Origin: Burkholderiaceae bacterium 16 | Lineage (GTDB): Bacteria; Pseudomonadota; Gammaproteobacteria; Burkholderiales; Burkholderiaceae | NCBI GenBank assembly: GCA_000955785.1 | Contig: JYOD01000061.1 | Location: 43,810-107,809 of the forward strand | Length of the DNA: 64,000 nucleotides | Direction: 5' to 3' | Shown here: in pieces, positions 33,466 through 43,176 of the stretch | How the letters are laid out: each line of letters begins with the position of its first letter | How positions within the stretch are numbered: position 1 is the first letter of the stretch | Made by a program: the position numbers and the translations under genes | The notes under the pieces: generated by a model | What the model saw: only the letters and a program-made list of their open reading frames with translations | The model's database searches: none | Told to the model about the DNA's origin: nothing

Positions 33466-34809
33466 TCAATCCTTCGAGTCCGCATATGGGTTTTTGTTCG
33501 TACGAAATTCGATGCGAAGCGGTGTGCCCTTCAGTTTGAAAGCCGAGCGGAATCGGTTTTCCAGATAACGCCGATAGGTGTCCGCAATGCCGGAAAGCGA
33601 ATTGCCGTGCACGATGATGATGGGCGGGTTGGAGCCGCCCTGGTGCGCGTAGCGCAGCTTGGGCCGGGTTGCACCGACGCGCCGCGGCTGCTGGAATTCG
33701 ACCGCTTCCTGCAGGATCCGCGTGAGCTGCGGCGTGGGCAGCTTGACCATCGCCGCCGCATACGCGTCGTCCACCGAGCGCAGCAGCGCGCTGATGCCGG
33801 TGCGCTCCTTCGCCGACACAAAGTGGAAGTTGGCGAAGTCGAGGAACTGCAGCTTGCGCTCCAGATCGTGCTTGATGCGGTCGCGGGAGTGCCCGTCGAG
33901 GCCATCCCACTTATTGACCCCGACCACAAGCGCACGGCCGGATTCCACGATGAAGCCGGCGATATGGGCGTCCTGCTCCGACACATCCTGCTGCGCGTCG
34001 AGCAACAGCACCACCACGTTCGCATCGGCGATCGACTGCAGCGTCTTGACCACCGAGAACTTCTCGATCGCCTCGAACACCTTGCCGCGCTTGCGCAGGC
34101 CGGCGGTATCGATCAGCGTGTAGGGCTTGCCGCCTCGCTCGAACTCCACGTAAATGGCGTCCCGCGTGGTGCCAGGCATGTCGAACGCGATCACGCGCTC
34201 TTCGCCGATCAGCGTATTGACCAGCGTGGACTTGCCCACGTTGGGGCGGCCCACGATGGCGATCTTCACGCCACGCTGGGCGCCGTCGTCTTCCTCGGCG
34301 AGTTCGGGCCGCTCCTTCACCGCCAGCTCGAGCGCCTCGTCGACGAGTTCTCGCACGCCGTCGCCGTGGGTCGACGAGATGGCATAGGGATCTCCCATGC
34401 CCAGCTCATAGAACTCGGACACCACGGTGGTGTACTTCATGCCTTCGGCCTTGTTCACGGCCAGCATGACACGGCGCCCGGTCTTGCGCAGGTAATCGGC
34501 GATCACCCGGTCCTGGGGCGCCAGCCCGAGGCGGCCGTCGACAAGAAAGATCACCACATCGGCCTCGACCACGGCCTGGCGGGTCTGCTTGGCCATCTCG
34601 GCTACGATGCCGTCCTTGGCCACCGGCTCGAAGCCACCGGTGTCGATCGCGATGAACGGGCGTTCACCGATACGGCCTTCGCCATAGTGGCGGTCGCGCG
34701 TGAGCCCCGGCAGATCGGCGACAAGTGCGTCGCGCGAACGGGTCATGCGGTTGAATAGCGTCGACTTGCCCACATTGGGGCGGCCGACCAGAGCGATAAC
34801 TGGTTTCAT
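33466..34809 (-). CDS. der: Ribosome biogenesis GTPase Der (EngA)
   Basis: A 447-residue tandem GTPase needed for 50S maturation. Two G domains are visible: G1 GRPNVGKSTLFNRM near residue 8 and GRPNVGKSTLVNTLIG near residue 185; NKAE and NKWD are the two G4 motifs, and DTAG appears in the second domain. The C-terminal KH-like domain (from about 360) ends in Lys/Arg-rich residues. bamB lies 225 bp upstream on the same strand and hfq 208 bp downstream, as in many beta-proteobacteria. Confidence 0.98.
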   Translation of the reverse strand: MKPVIALVGRPNVGKSTLFNRMTRSRDALVADLPGLTRDRHYGEGRIGERPFIAIDTGGFEPVAKDGIVAEMAKQTRQAVVEADVVIFLVDGRLGLAPQDRVIADYLRKTGRRVMLAVNKAEGMKYTTVVSEFYELGMGDPYAISSTHGDGVRELVDEALELAVKERPELAEEDDGAQRGVKIAIVGRPNVGKSTLVNTLIGEERVIAFDMPGTTRDAIYVEFERGGKPYTLIDTAGLRKRGKVFEAIEKFSVVKTLQSIADANVVVLLLDAQQDVSEQDAHIAGFIVESGRALVVGVNKWDGLDGHSRDRIKHDLERKLQFLDFANFHFVSAKERTGISALLRSVDDAYAAAMVKLPTPQLTRILQEAVEFQQPRRVGATRPKLRYAHQGGSNPPIIIVHGNSLSGIADTYRRYLENRFRSAFKLKGTPLRIEFRTNKNPYADSKD

Positions 34810-35034
34810 GCAATAAACGGAAATGGGGGCCGGCAGATGCCGCCCCCCAGGAACTCCGGAGTGATATGGGTCCGACGGCCGGGCGTCGCGCGCCTGGCCA
34901 CTTTTCCTGTCGGGCGGCCGGGTTAGCTTTGCAACCCGACCTCGTTCACCTGCACGGCCAGGAGGGCCGTGCTACCGGATTGGCGCCGCCCATGCCGACA
35001 GGTGCATGGGCAGTCGCCATGAATATTGACCGCC

Positions 35035-36222
35035 TCAGTCCGGCACGAAGCCGTAGAGGTTGCCATCGCGCGTCTGCACCACCAGGGACGTGCCCGCCAC
35101 AACCGGCGCAGCGGTAATCTCGCTGCCATCGGTCTTCAGGCGTGCCACGAACTGGCCGTCCTCACGCGAAATGAAGTGTACATAGCCCTCGTAATCGCCC
35201 GCCACCACCGAACGCCCCACCGCCAGCGGCGTGCCGAGGCGTCGGTAGAGCAGTTGATCGTTCTTCCAGCGTTCGGTACCGTTCTGACGGTCGAAGGCAT
35301 GGACCACCGAGCGCTCGTCGCTGGCGTACAGCGAGGCGTCATCCTGCGCGGGGCCGGTCGGAGACGAGAAATCCTTGCCCCATTGCGGCTGGCCATTGGC
35401 CAGTTCCAGGCAGGCGATCCGTCCCTGGAACGTGGTGGCGCAAACCTGGCGGCCATTGACCATGGGCTGGCCCGTCACGTCGTTGAGCCGTTCGATTTCG
35501 GACACGCCCTTCGGATAGGAAACCGTGCTCTCCCAGCGCAGCACGCCGTTGCCGGGGGCCAGCACACCCAGCTTGCCGCCGGGGAAGCCCATCACGATGC
35601 CGTCGCCGGCAAACACCATGCCCATCGACGCGCGCAGGTTGAGCGCGGTCTGCGAGCGCTGGTAGATCCAGCGGCGCTCGCCGGTCTGCGCGTCCAGGCC
35701 CAGCACGCGGGTATCGGTCGTACGCACCACCACCAGGCCGTTGCCGACCAGCGGCGCGGAAAGGACTTCGCCATTGACCTGCTTCTTCCAGAGCTGCTTG
35801 CCGCTGGCGTCGAAGGCGAACACTGCGCCCTTCTCGCCCGCCACCGCCGTGACGGAGCCGTCGCTACCCGGCCCGGAGGTCAGGTCAATGTCGGTCTTGG
35901 CCTCCCACAGGGTACGGCCGGTAGCGCCGTCGAGCGCCACCACCTTGCCGCCGTTGGAAGACGCATAGACGGTGCCGCCGGCGACGGCGGGCTGCAGCGT
36001 GTACGGGCCGCCCTTGCCGACGCTGGCTTTCCAGGCCTGGCGCACCGACAGCGTCTGGGTGATCGGCTTGAGTTCGACCGGCGTACGCTTGTCACTCTTG
36101 CTGAACAGCGAGCAGCCGCCTAGGCTGGCAACGCTGGCCGCACAAGCGGTGGCCACCACCAGGGCGCGGACGAAATTGCCGTGTTGCTGGTTCTGGGCCG
36201 TGCCGGAAAACAATGACTTCAT
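35035..36222 (-). CDS. bamB: Outer membrane assembly lipoprotein BamB
   Basis: BamB is the eight-bladed beta-propeller component of the BAM complex that inserts outer-membrane proteins. The 395-residue protein has a lipoprotein signal (RALVVATACAASVASLGGC, lipid Cys in GGCSLFS) and repeated PQQ-like blades (GATGRTLWEAKTDIDL; DASGKQLWKKQVNGEV; DAQTGERRWIYQRSQ). The ATG at 36222 fits the signal sequence; the upstream in-frame ATG at 36273 adds no family sequence. It lies 95 bp after yfgM on the same strand. Confidence 0.95.
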   Translation of the reverse strand: MKSLFSGTAQNQQHGNFVRALVVATACAASVASLGGCSLFSKSDKRTPVELKPITQTLSVRQAWKASVGKGGPYTLQPAVAGGTVYASSNGGKVVALDGATGRTLWEAKTDIDLTSGPGSDGSVTAVAGEKGAVFAFDASGKQLWKKQVNGEVLSAPLVGNGLVVVRTTDTRVLGLDAQTGERRWIYQRSQTALNLRASMGMVFAGDGIVMGFPGGKLGVLAPGNGVLRWESTVSYPKGVSEIERLNDVTGQPMVNGRQVCATTFQGRIACLELANGQPQWGKDFSSPTGPAQDDASLYASDERSVVHAFDRQNGTERWKNDQLLYRRLGTPLAVGRSVVAGDYEGYVHFISREDGQFVARLKTDGSEITAAPVVAGTSLVVQTRDGNLYGFVPD

Positions 36223-36317
36223 GAGGTTCCGATCCTGAATTGGGTTGAAGCGCAAGGGTGCGGGCCTGCGCAAATGCGAGTGCCCGCGGGCCTGTCGGCT
36301 AGCCGGATCTACCGCCT

Positions 36318-36950
36318 TCAGGCGGTGCCCAGCGCGTCGAGCTTGAACTGGATGATCTGGCGCATGGCCGCATCGTTGGCGCTCAGCTTGTCGAGCGCCT
36401 TCTGATAGGCCGACCGTGCTTCCGAGCGCTTGTCCTGGGCCGCCAGCAGATCGCCGCGGCGGTCGGCATACAGTGCCACGAACGGTGCCGGCGGCTCGTC
36501 CTTCAGCAGCGCCAGGCCCTGGTCGTAAGCCTTCTCGTCGAGCAGCACGCCAGCCAGGCGCACGCGCGCGAGGTGGGCATATTCGCCTTCACCGTGGTCA
36601 ATCGCCCACTGCAGCTGGGCCTTCGCGCCGGCCAGGTCGCCTGCATCGTACAGTACCTTGGCCGACACCAGCGCGGTCATGGGGCCATAGGCGGTCTTGC
36701 CGAATTTCTGCTCGAGGTCGCCGGCGGCGCGCTTGATCCGCTCGACGTCGCGGCTCTCGGCGGCCTTGACGACCTGCTCGTACAGCAGAGCGGCTTCACC
36801 GGCCTGCTTGCGTTGCCAGTAGTTCCAGCCGCTCCAGGCAGCGAAGGCCAGCAAGCCGGCGATCAGGGCCCAGGTCACGGTATTGCCGTACTGGCGCCAC
36901 CAGGCCTTGAGGCTTTCAAGCTGTTCCTGTTCTTCTAGATCGTAAGCCAT
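36318..36950 (-). CDS. YfgM-family TPR-like inner-membrane protein
   Basis: A 210-residue protein with a cytoplasmic N-terminus (YDLEEQEQLESLKAWWRQYGN), one membrane segment at about 26-46 (TVTWALIAGLLAFAAWSGWN) and a periplasmic tetratricopeptide-like part (ARVRLAGVLLDEKAYDQGLALL). YfgM in E. coli associates with PpiD at the SecYEG translocon. The order hisS-yfgM-bamB-der matches that of gamma- and beta-proteobacteria. hisS ends 75 bp upstream. Confidence 0.93.
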   Translation of the reverse strand: MAYDLEEQEQLESLKAWWRQYGNTVTWALIAGLLAFAAWSGWNYWQRKQAGEAALLYEQVVKAAESRDVERIKRAAGDLEQKFGKTAYGPMTALVSAKVLYDAGDLAGAKAQLQWAIDHGEGEYAHLARVRLAGVLLDEKAYDQGLALLKDEPPAPFVALYADRRGDLLAAQDKRSEARSAYQKALDKLSANDAAMRQIIQFKLDALGTA

Positions 36951-37025
36951 GTCGAGGGATCCACCCGCGTGTGTTTGTTATAAGGGACCGCGCCGCGCGG
37001 CCCCCGGTTCCGCTGCCTGGTTTTC

Positions 37026-38399
37026 TTATTCGCTGGCGCCGACCATCGCGTCGATGATGTGGGCGACCAGCTCTTCAGCCGGTACCGTCACCTGCGCGCC
37101 ACCGCCTTCGGCCTGCGCGCCCTGCCGCAGATCCTTGACCTGGACCGTACCCGCCGCCACTTCGTCGTCGCCAATGATAACGGCATAGCCAGCGCCGTTA
37201 CCGTCCGCGCGCTTCATCTGCGACTTGAAGCTGCCGCTCTTGCCGTCCGGCGTGGCATGCAGCAGCACGTCGAGCCCGGCATCGCGCAGCCGCTCGGCGA
37301 CGATCATGGCCTGCAGGCCCGCCGCTTCGCCCTGGTGGACGAGGTACACATCGCACCCTTCCGCCTGCGGCGCGAGTTTCTCCTCGCGCAGCAGCTCGAT
37401 GATGCGCTCGATGCCCATCGCCCAGCCGCAAGCGGGCGCCGGCTTGCCGCCCATCTGCGCGATCAGCGGATCGTAGCGGCCGCCGCCGGCAATGGTGCCC
37501 TGCGCGCCGAGCTTGTCGGTGATCCACTCGAACACCGTCAGGTTGTAGTAATCCAGCCCTCGCACCAGGCGCGGGTTGATCTTGAACGGGATGTTGTTGG
37601 CCTTGAGCAGGCGCTGCACGCCTTCAAAGTGGGCCAGCGACTCCTCGCCCAGGAAGTCGATCAGCTTGGGCGCGTTGCTTGCCATTTCCTGCAGCGCGGG
37701 ATTCTTGGTATCCAGCACGCGCAACGGGTTGGTGTACAGGCGGCGCTTGCTGTCTTCGTCAAGAATGTCCTGGAAGCCTTCCAGGTACTTGATCAGTTCT
37801 TCGCGATGCGCGGCGCGCTCGTGCGCCTGGCCCAGCGAATTGAGCTCCAGCCGCACCCCGACCAGCCCGAGGTCGTCCCACAGGCGCTGGCACATCATGA
37901 TGATCTCGGCATCCACGTCGGGACCGGCGAAACCGAGTGCCTCCGCACCAAGCTGGTGGAACTGGCGATAGCGCCCGCGCTGGGGACGCTCGTGGCGGAA
38001 CATCGGGCCGGTGTACCACAGGCGCTTGGGGCCGTCGTACAGCAGGTTGTGCTCGATGGTGGCACGCACCGCGGCCGCCGTGCCCTCGGGGCGCATCGTC
38101 AGTTGCTCGCCGTTGAGCGCGTCGGTGAAGGAATACATTTCCTTCTCGACGATGTCGGTAACTTCGCCGATGCCGCGCACGAACAACTGCGTGTGCTCGA
38201 CGATGGGCGTGCGGATCTGCTGGTAGCCATAGGCGCGCAGCATGGCGCGCGCGGCGCTCTCGAAATGCTCCCACAGCGGCGCGTCCGCGGGCAGCATGTC
38301 GTTCATGCCCTTGACGCCCTGCAGTGCCTTGGGCAACTTGATCTTGCTGTCGGCCTTGACGCCGTCGCTGGCGACCGCCGGATTCACGGGTTGGTTCAT
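37026..38399 (-). CDS. hisS: Histidyl-tRNA synthetase
   Basis: HisS charges tRNA-His. The 457-residue class II enzyme has motif 1 near QQIRTPIVEHTQLF, motif 2 FRHERPQRGRYRQFHQ, the histidine motif RGLDYYNLTVFEW, motif 3 GGRYDPLIAQMGG..ACGWAMGIER and a C-terminal anticodon domain (ADGNGAGYAVIIGDDE). It lies 39 bp downstream of ispG on the same strand. The first ~25 residues, up to KLPKALQGVKGMND, extend beyond E. coli's start. Confidence 0.98.
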   Translation of the reverse strand: MNQPVNPAVASDGVKADSKIKLPKALQGVKGMNDMLPADAPLWEHFESAARAMLRAYGYQQIRTPIVEHTQLFVRGIGEVTDIVEKEMYSFTDALNGEQLTMRPEGTAAAVRATIEHNLLYDGPKRLWYTGPMFRHERPQRGRYRQFHQLGAEALGFAGPDVDAEIIMMCQRLWDDLGLVGVRLELNSLGQAHERAAHREELIKYLEGFQDILDEDSKRRLYTNPLRVLDTKNPALQEMASNAPKLIDFLGEESLAHFEGVQRLLKANNIPFKINPRLVRGLDYYNLTVFEWITDKLGAQGTIAGGGRYDPLIAQMGGKPAPACGWAMGIERIIELLREEKLAPQAEGCDVYLVHQGEAAGLQAMIVAERLRDAGLDVLLHATPDGKSGSFKSQMKRADGNGAGYAVIIGDDEVAAGTVQVKDLRQGAQAEGGGAQVTVPAEELVAHIIDAMVGASE

Positions 38400-38438
38400 C
38401 TTCTCTTGTCTTTCCCTGCAGCGCCTGGCCTTGATGGC

Positions 38439-39731
38439 TCAGGCTGCCGCCTCATTGCCTGCGCGTCCGGCGTCCTTGCCGTAACGGGTCCGCACATAGT
38501 CATCGACGATCGCCTGGAATTCCTCGGCAATCCGATCGCCGCGCAGCGTCTTGACCTTGACGCCGTCGACGAACACCGGCGCCGCCGGCGATTCGCCCGA
38601 GCCTGGCAGCGAGATGCCGATATTGGCATGCTTGCTTTCGCCCGGCCCGTTCACGATGCAGCCCATTACGGCTACATCCATTTCTTCCACGCCTGGGTAG
38701 GCGGTCTTCCAGGTGGGCATCTGCTCGCGCAGGTAGCTCTGGATACTGGACGCCAGTTCCTGGAAGGTAGTGCTGGTGGTGCGGCCGCAGCCGGGGCAGG
38801 CAATCACCATCGGGGTGAAGTTGCGCAGTCCCATGGTCTGCAGGATCTCCTGCCCCACATAGACTTCCTTCTCGCGCGCGGCGCCGGGTTCCGGTGTCAG
38901 CGAGATGCGGATGGTGTCGCCGATGCCTTCCTGCAGCAGCACCGAGAGTGCCGCGGTGGAGGCCACGATGCCCTTGCTGCCCATGCCCGCCTCGGTCAGC
39001 CCGAGGTGCAAGGCGTAGTCGCACCGCTTGGTCAGCTCGCGGTAGACCGCGATCAGCTCCTGCACTTGCGAAACCTTGCACGACAGGATGATCTGATTGC
39101 CGGGCAGCCCGATTTCCTCGGCTTTCTTCGCCGACTCGATGGCGGAGGTGATCAGCGCCTCGACCATCACGTTCTGGGCCGGCCACGGTTCGGCGCGCTG
39201 CGCGTTCTCGTCCATGACGCGCGCCAGCAGTGACTGGTCCAGGCTGCCCCAGTTGACGCCGATGCGCACCGGCTTGTCATAGCGGCAGGCCATCTCGATC
39301 ATCTGCGCGAATTGCGTGTCGCGTTTCGCGCCCTGCCCTACGTTGCCGGGGTTGATGCGGTACTTCGACAGCGCCTGGGCGCAGTCGGGGAAATCCTGCA
39401 GCAGCTTATGGCCGTTGTAGTGGAAGTCGCCCACCAGCGGCACATTCACGCCCATGCGGTCCAACTGCTCGCGCAGGGCGGGCACCGCCGCCGCGGCTTC
39501 CGGCGTATTGACCGTGATGCGCACGATCTCGGAACCGGCACGCGCCAGCTCCTTGACCTGGATCGCGGTGCCGATGGCGTCCACCGTGTCGGTATTCGTC
39601 ATCGACTGCACGCGCACGGGCGCATCGCCACCGATGGTGACCACGTTGTCGCCCCACACCACGCGCGCCTGGCGCGTCTTGCGGCGGGGCAACGGGCCGG
39701 GCAGGACCGGCATACAAGCCTGTTGATTCAT
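38439..39731 (-). CDS. ispG: 4-hydroxy-3-methylbut-2-enyl diphosphate synthase (IspG/GcpE)
   Basis: IspG converts MEcPP to HMBPP in the MEP isoprenoid pathway using a [4Fe-4S] cluster. The 430-residue protein has a TIM-barrel part (VRVQSMTNTDTVDA, NPGNVGQGAKRD, INWGSLDQSL) and a C-terminal part with cluster cysteines in CPGC and in GCIVNGPGE. Bacterial IspG from this group is longer than E. coli's 372 owing to an insertion. The ATG at 39731 is chosen: AAGGTGG lies about 8 nt upstream; the ATG at 39764 lacks a ribosome binding site. It starts 50 bp after rodZ. Confidence 0.97.
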   Translation of the reverse strand: MNQQACMPVLPGPLPRRKTRQARVVWGDNVVTIGGDAPVRVQSMTNTDTVDAIGTAIQVKELARAGSEIVRITVNTPEAAAAVPALREQLDRMGVNVPLVGDFHYNGHKLLQDFPDCAQALSKYRINPGNVGQGAKRDTQFAQMIEMACRYDKPVRIGVNWGSLDQSLLARVMDENAQRAEPWPAQNVMVEALITSAIESAKKAEEIGLPGNQIILSCKVSQVQELIAVYRELTKRCDYALHLGLTEAGMGSKGIVASTAALSVLLQEGIGDTIRISLTPEPGAAREKEVYVGQEILQTMGLRNFTPMVIACPGCGRTTSTTFQELASSIQSYLREQMPTWKTAYPGVEEMDVAVMGCIVNGPGESKHANIGISLPGSGESPAAPVFVDGVKVKTLRGDRIAEEFQAIVDDYVRTRYGKDAGRAGNEAAA

Positions 39732-39781
39732 AGCATTACCACCTTGCAATGCGGAGATACGCATGGCTGGAGAAACGACGT

Positions 39782-40792
39782 TCAGGGCAGCGTCAGGCGC
39801 GCCACGTTGTTGCGGTTCGCGGACTGCAGGTCGACCGGCGTGCCGTTGCGGGTCAGCGACTCGACGCCCTTGACATTGCCGATCACGATTTTATAAGGCG
39901 GCGTACCACCGCCGCTCAGATCCTGGCCGGCACGCGCGGTGCCGCCGAGTACCACCTTGCCGCCGCGGTCGCGGATCTCATACCAGGTGTCGGAAGCAAA
40001 ACGGATCCGCAACTCGCCGGTACCGGCCGCCGCAGTTGATACCGCGGTTGCGGCGGACGCTGCTGGCGCTGGCGCCGCTGGGATCGCAGGCGCTGGTGCC
40101 GCTGCCGAACCAGCAATCCCGGCGGAGGCCGGGGCCGCCGGCGCCACCACGGCGGAGCCACTGGCCGGCAGCGCCTCGGAAGGCGCGGGGGCGTCGGACG
40201 CAGCCATCACCGGCGGCAGCGCGGCCGTCACGGTACCTGGCTCGCCGCCTTGCACCGTCGCTTCCGCTGCCGGGGGCGCCGTGAGGTTTTCCTTTCGCGC
40301 TTCCATCCATTGCTTGAAATGGTCCAGGCCGAACAACACGCCGCCGCCAATCACGGCCACGACCAGGGCCAGCCAGATCCAGCGGCCACCGGAGCCACCC
40401 GAGCCAAAGCGGTTGCGGTCGTCGAAGCTTTCGTTCAGGCCGCCTTCGCGGCGCATGCCGATTTCCACCACCGGCACGGCCTGCGCGTGAAAGCGCGCCA
40501 GCAGGGCATCGATGTCGACCTGGAGCATTCGCGCATAGGCGCGCATCACGCCTTTGGCAAAGGTCACGTCGGGCAACGCCGCGACGTCGCCCTGCTCAAT
40601 CGCCGCCAGCTTGTGCGCGGCGACCTTCAGCCGCGCACTGACATCTTCCAGCGAGAAACGCTGATGCTGGCGCGCTTGCGCCAGGCGATCACCGATCTCG
40701 CGCGCCACCGCCTCGCGCCCGGCGTCGGCGGCGGTGCCGCCCACGTGTCCCGTCGCTGCAGTCTGGCCCTCGGCGCGCTCGTGCTCACTCAT
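39782..40792 (-). CDS. rodZ: Cytoskeletal protein RodZ
   Basis: RodZ links MreB filaments to the cell-wall elongation machinery. The 336-residue protein has an N-terminal Xre-type helix-turn-helix (RLAQARQHQRFSLEDVSARLK, residues 37-90) that binds MreB, one membrane segment near 140-160 (WIWLALVVAVIGGGVLFGL), a Pro/Ala-rich linker (about 180-265) and a C-terminal DUF4115 domain (LRIRFASDTWYEIRD to the end). Its start overlaps the stop of pilW by 8 nt, which implies coupled translation. Confidence 0.94.
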   Translation of the reverse strand: MSEHERAEGQTAATGHVGGTAADAGREAVAREIGDRLAQARQHQRFSLEDVSARLKVAAHKLAAIEQGDVAALPDVTFAKGVMRAYARMLQVDIDALLARFHAQAVPVVEIGMRREGGLNESFDDRNRFGSGGSGGRWIWLALVVAVIGGGVLFGLDHFKQWMEARKENLTAPPAAEATVQGGEPGTVTAALPPVMAASDAPAPSEALPASGSAVVAPAAPASAGIAGSAAAPAPAIPAAPAPAASAATAVSTAAAGTGELRIRFASDTWYEIRDRGGKVVLGGTARAGQDLSGGGTPPYKIVIGNVKGVESLTRNGTPVDLQSANRNNVARLTLP

Positions 40793-41564
40793 CCCATGCT
40801 CCTTGTTCGTATGCGGTCAACTCACGCGAATCGGGGAAACGGCTGCGCAACTGTGCCACCAGGGCATTCTGCGCCGCGACGTCGCCCTGACGGCGGGCAA
40901 TGCGCGCACCCAGCCAGAGGGATTGCGCGCTGACGAAATTGCTGCTGTTGACGCGCCCGACATACTGCTGGGCTCGCTGGTAGTCCCCGCGCTGGTAATA
41001 CAGCAGCGCCAGGTTGCTGTTCGCCACCGGGTTGCCGCGATCGAATCGCAGCGCGCCAATCAGGCTCTTCTCGGCCGCCTCGTCCTTGCCATTGCGCAAC
41101 TGGCAGGTGCCGAGGCTGGTCAGGGCCTTGCCCGGCCCGCTCGCCGACGGAGCGGACACCGCGCGTTCCAGGTAGGGCACGCCCTCGGCATAGCGCCCGT
41201 TCATGCACAGGAACCAGCCATAGTTGTTCAGTACGTCGCCATCGTCGGCGCGCATCGACAGCGCGGTGCGAAAGCTCTCCTCGGCCAGCACGCGCTCGTT
41301 CATATTCATATAGACCAGCGCGCGGATATGGTACGCATCGACCAGGGTCGGATCGATCGCGATGGCCTGCTTCGCTTCGTCCAGTGCAACGCCGTACTGG
41401 CCGGCCTCCAGGTAGCTGGTTGCCAGCTGGAGGCGGATCGTGGCGCGCCGGCTAATATCGGTCTGGTCGGATGCCGTCTGCAGTTCCGGCTTGGCCGGCG
41501 GCGGCAGCTGGCAGGCAGACAGCAGCACCAGCCCCATCAGGACCGCGACTATCAGACGCGTCAT
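40785..41564 (-). CDS. pilW: Type IV pilus biogenesis/stability lipoprotein PilW (PilF)
   Basis: A 259-residue TPR lipoprotein that helps assemble the PilQ secretin in the outer membrane. The signal ends in the lipobox LLSAC (Cys18). TPR repeats follow (QLATSYLEAGQYGVALDEAKQ; DVLNNYGWFLCMNGRYAEGVP; ANSNLALLYYQRGDYQRAQQYV). The start at 41564 is confirmed by the 4-nt overlap with rlmN (ATGA) and the lipobox; a longer frame exists upstream within rlmN. It is 8 nt into rodZ, so rlmN-pilW-rodZ is a tight operon. Confidence 0.94.
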   Translation of the reverse strand: MTRLIVAVLMGLVLLSACQLPPPAKPELQTASDQTDISRRATIRLQLATSYLEAGQYGVALDEAKQAIAIDPTLVDAYHIRALVYMNMNERVLAEESFRTALSMRADDGDVLNNYGWFLCMNGRYAEGVPYLERAVSAPSASGPGKALTSLGTCQLRNGKDEAAEKSLIGALRFDRGNPVANSNLALLYYQRGDYQRAQQYVGRVNSSNFVSAQSLWLGARIARRQGDVAAQNALVAQLRSRFPDSRELTAYEQGAWDE

Positions 41565-42709
41565 GCAGGGCGCGCCTCTTGCGGCTGGCTGGGAGCAGCC
41601 ACGATCGGCGTGATCTTGCCGAACTTGCCGCGCTGCTCCAGGCGGGTGCGGTCCTTGACCTCGCCAGCCAGCTGGCCGCAGGCGGCATCGATATCGTCGC
41701 CGCGGGTCTTGCGGATGGTGGTGACAATGCCGGCGTCCATCAAGACCTGGGCGAAGCGACGGATCTGCTCGTTGTTCGAGCGCTTGAGGCCCGACTCCGG
41801 GAAGGGGTTGAACGGGATCAGGTTGAATTTGCATGGCACGTCGGCCACCAGCTTCAACAGTTCCCGGGCATGCTCGACACCGTCGTTGACGCCATCCAGC
41901 ATGCAATATTCGAAAGTGATGAAATCGCGCGGGGCGAATTCGAGATAGCGACGGCAAGCCGCCATCAATTCGGCCAGCGGATACTTCTTGTTGAGCGGCA
42001 CCAGCATGTCGCGCAACGGGTCGTTGGACGCGTGCAGCGAAACTGCCAGCGCCACGGGCAAATCCTTGGCCAGGCGGTCCATCATCGGCACCACGCCGGA
42101 AGTGGACAGCGTCACGCGCCGGCGCGACAGCCCATAGGCGTTGTCGTCCAGCATGAGGCGCATGGCCGGCACCACCTGATCGTAGTTGAGCAGCGGCTCG
42201 CCCATGCCCATCATCACCACATTGGAGATGACGCGGTCGTCCTTGGGGCCACGGCCCAGCTGGGCACGCATGGCGAACTCGGCCATCCATAGCTGGCCGA
42301 TGATCTCGCCAGTGGACAGGTTGCGCGAGAAGCCCTGCTTGCCGGTGGAACAAAAGCGGCAATTGACGGCGCACCCCGCCTGGGAAGACACGCACAGCGT
42401 GCCGCGCGTCTCCTCAGGGATGTACACCGTCTCCACCGCATCGCCGGCGCCAACGTCGAGCAACCACTTGCGCGTGCCGTCGGCCGACAGGTTGTCGGTG
42501 ATAACGGCGGGCGAGCGGATCTCGGCCCGCGTGGCGAGCTTTTCGCGCAGCGACTTGGCGAGATCCGACATGGCATCGAAACGGCTGGCGCCGAACTGGT
42601 GAATCCAGCGCTGCAATTGCCGCGCACGAAACGGCTTCTCGCCGAGCTCCCCGCAATAAGCGGTGAGCGCGTCCGCATCCAGATCAAGCAGGTTGACGAG
42701 AGTGTTCAT
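41561..42709 (-). CDS. rlmN: Dual-specificity RNA methyltransferase RlmN
   Basis: A 382-residue radical-SAM enzyme that methylates C2 of A2503 in 23S rRNA and A37 of some tRNAs. The radical-SAM Cys motif is CAVNCRFC, preceded by the family's CVSSQAG, and MGMGEPLLNYDQV follows. The second catalytic Cys lies in the C-terminal TRGDDIDAACGQL. It overlaps pilW by 4 nt and follows ndk by 41 bp on the same strand. Confidence 0.97.
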   Translation of the reverse strand: MNTLVNLLDLDADALTAYCGELGEKPFRARQLQRWIHQFGASRFDAMSDLAKSLREKLATRAEIRSPAVITDNLSADGTRKWLLDVGAGDAVETVYIPEETRGTLCVSSQAGCAVNCRFCSTGKQGFSRNLSTGEIIGQLWMAEFAMRAQLGRGPKDDRVISNVVMMGMGEPLLNYDQVVPAMRLMLDDNAYGLSRRRVTLSTSGVVPMMDRLAKDLPVALAVSLHASNDPLRDMLVPLNKKYPLAELMAACRRYLEFAPRDFITFEYCMLDGVNDGVEHARELLKLVADVPCKFNLIPFNPFPESGLKRSNNEQIRRFAQVLMDAGIVTTIRKTRGDDIDAACGQLAGEVKDRTRLEQRGKFGKITPIVAAPSQPQEARPA

Positions 42710-42750
42710 GACGGCAGTATCAGTCTAGTCTTGGGCAATATGCCAGACAA

Positions 42751-43176
42751 TCAGCGGCTGTAAACGTTCATGCCGGGGAAGAAGAAAGCAATCTCGACGG
42801 CAGCGGTTTCCGCTGCGTCCGAGCCGTGCACCGCGTTGGCGTCGATGCTGTCGGCGAAATCGGCGCGGATGGTACCGGCTTCAGCCTTCTTCGGGTCGGT
42901 CGCGCCCATCAGGTCGCGGTTCTTCAGGATGGCGCTTTCGCCTTCCAGGGCCTGGATCATCACCGGGCCGGAAACCATGAAGTCCACCAGGTCCTTGTAG
43001 AACGGGCGGGCTGCGTGCACTGCGTAGAACTGCTCGGCTTCGCCGCGCGACAGGTGAACCATCTTGGCAGCCACGACCTTCAGGCCGGCGGCCTCGAAAC
43101 GCGCGTAAATCTGGCCAATGACATTCTTTGCCACGGCATCCGGCTTGATAATCGACAGGGTGCGTTCGATCGCCAT
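42751..43176 (-). CDS. ndk: Nucleoside diphosphate kinase
   Basis: Ndk transfers phosphate from ATP to other nucleoside diphosphates. The 141-residue protein begins MAIERTLSIIKPDAVAKN and contains the Kpn loop region and the catalytic His in NAVHGSDA (His117). It is the first gene of the ndk-rlmN-pilW-rodZ-ispG-hisS series transcribed leftward, which is a typical order for these bacteria. The 334-bp region upstream separates it from the divergent yccA-like gene. Confidence 0.98.
   Translation of the reverse strand: MAIERTLSIIKPDAVAKNVIGQIYARFEAAGLKVVAAKMVHLSRGEAEQFYAVHAARPFYKDLVDFMVSGPVMIQALEGESAILKNRDLMGATDPKKAEAGTIRADFADSIDANAVHGSDAAETAAVEIAFFFPGMNVYSR

Noticed and set aside
37059..39233. 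A 724-codon plus-strand frame opposite hisS and ispG
   Set aside because: Antisense shadow of two firmly identified genes, with no family motif of its own.
41561..42395. The long in-frame upstream extension of pilW through rlmN
   Set aside because: The lipobox and the 4-nt overlap with rlmN fix the pilW start at 41564; the extension is rlmN in another frame.
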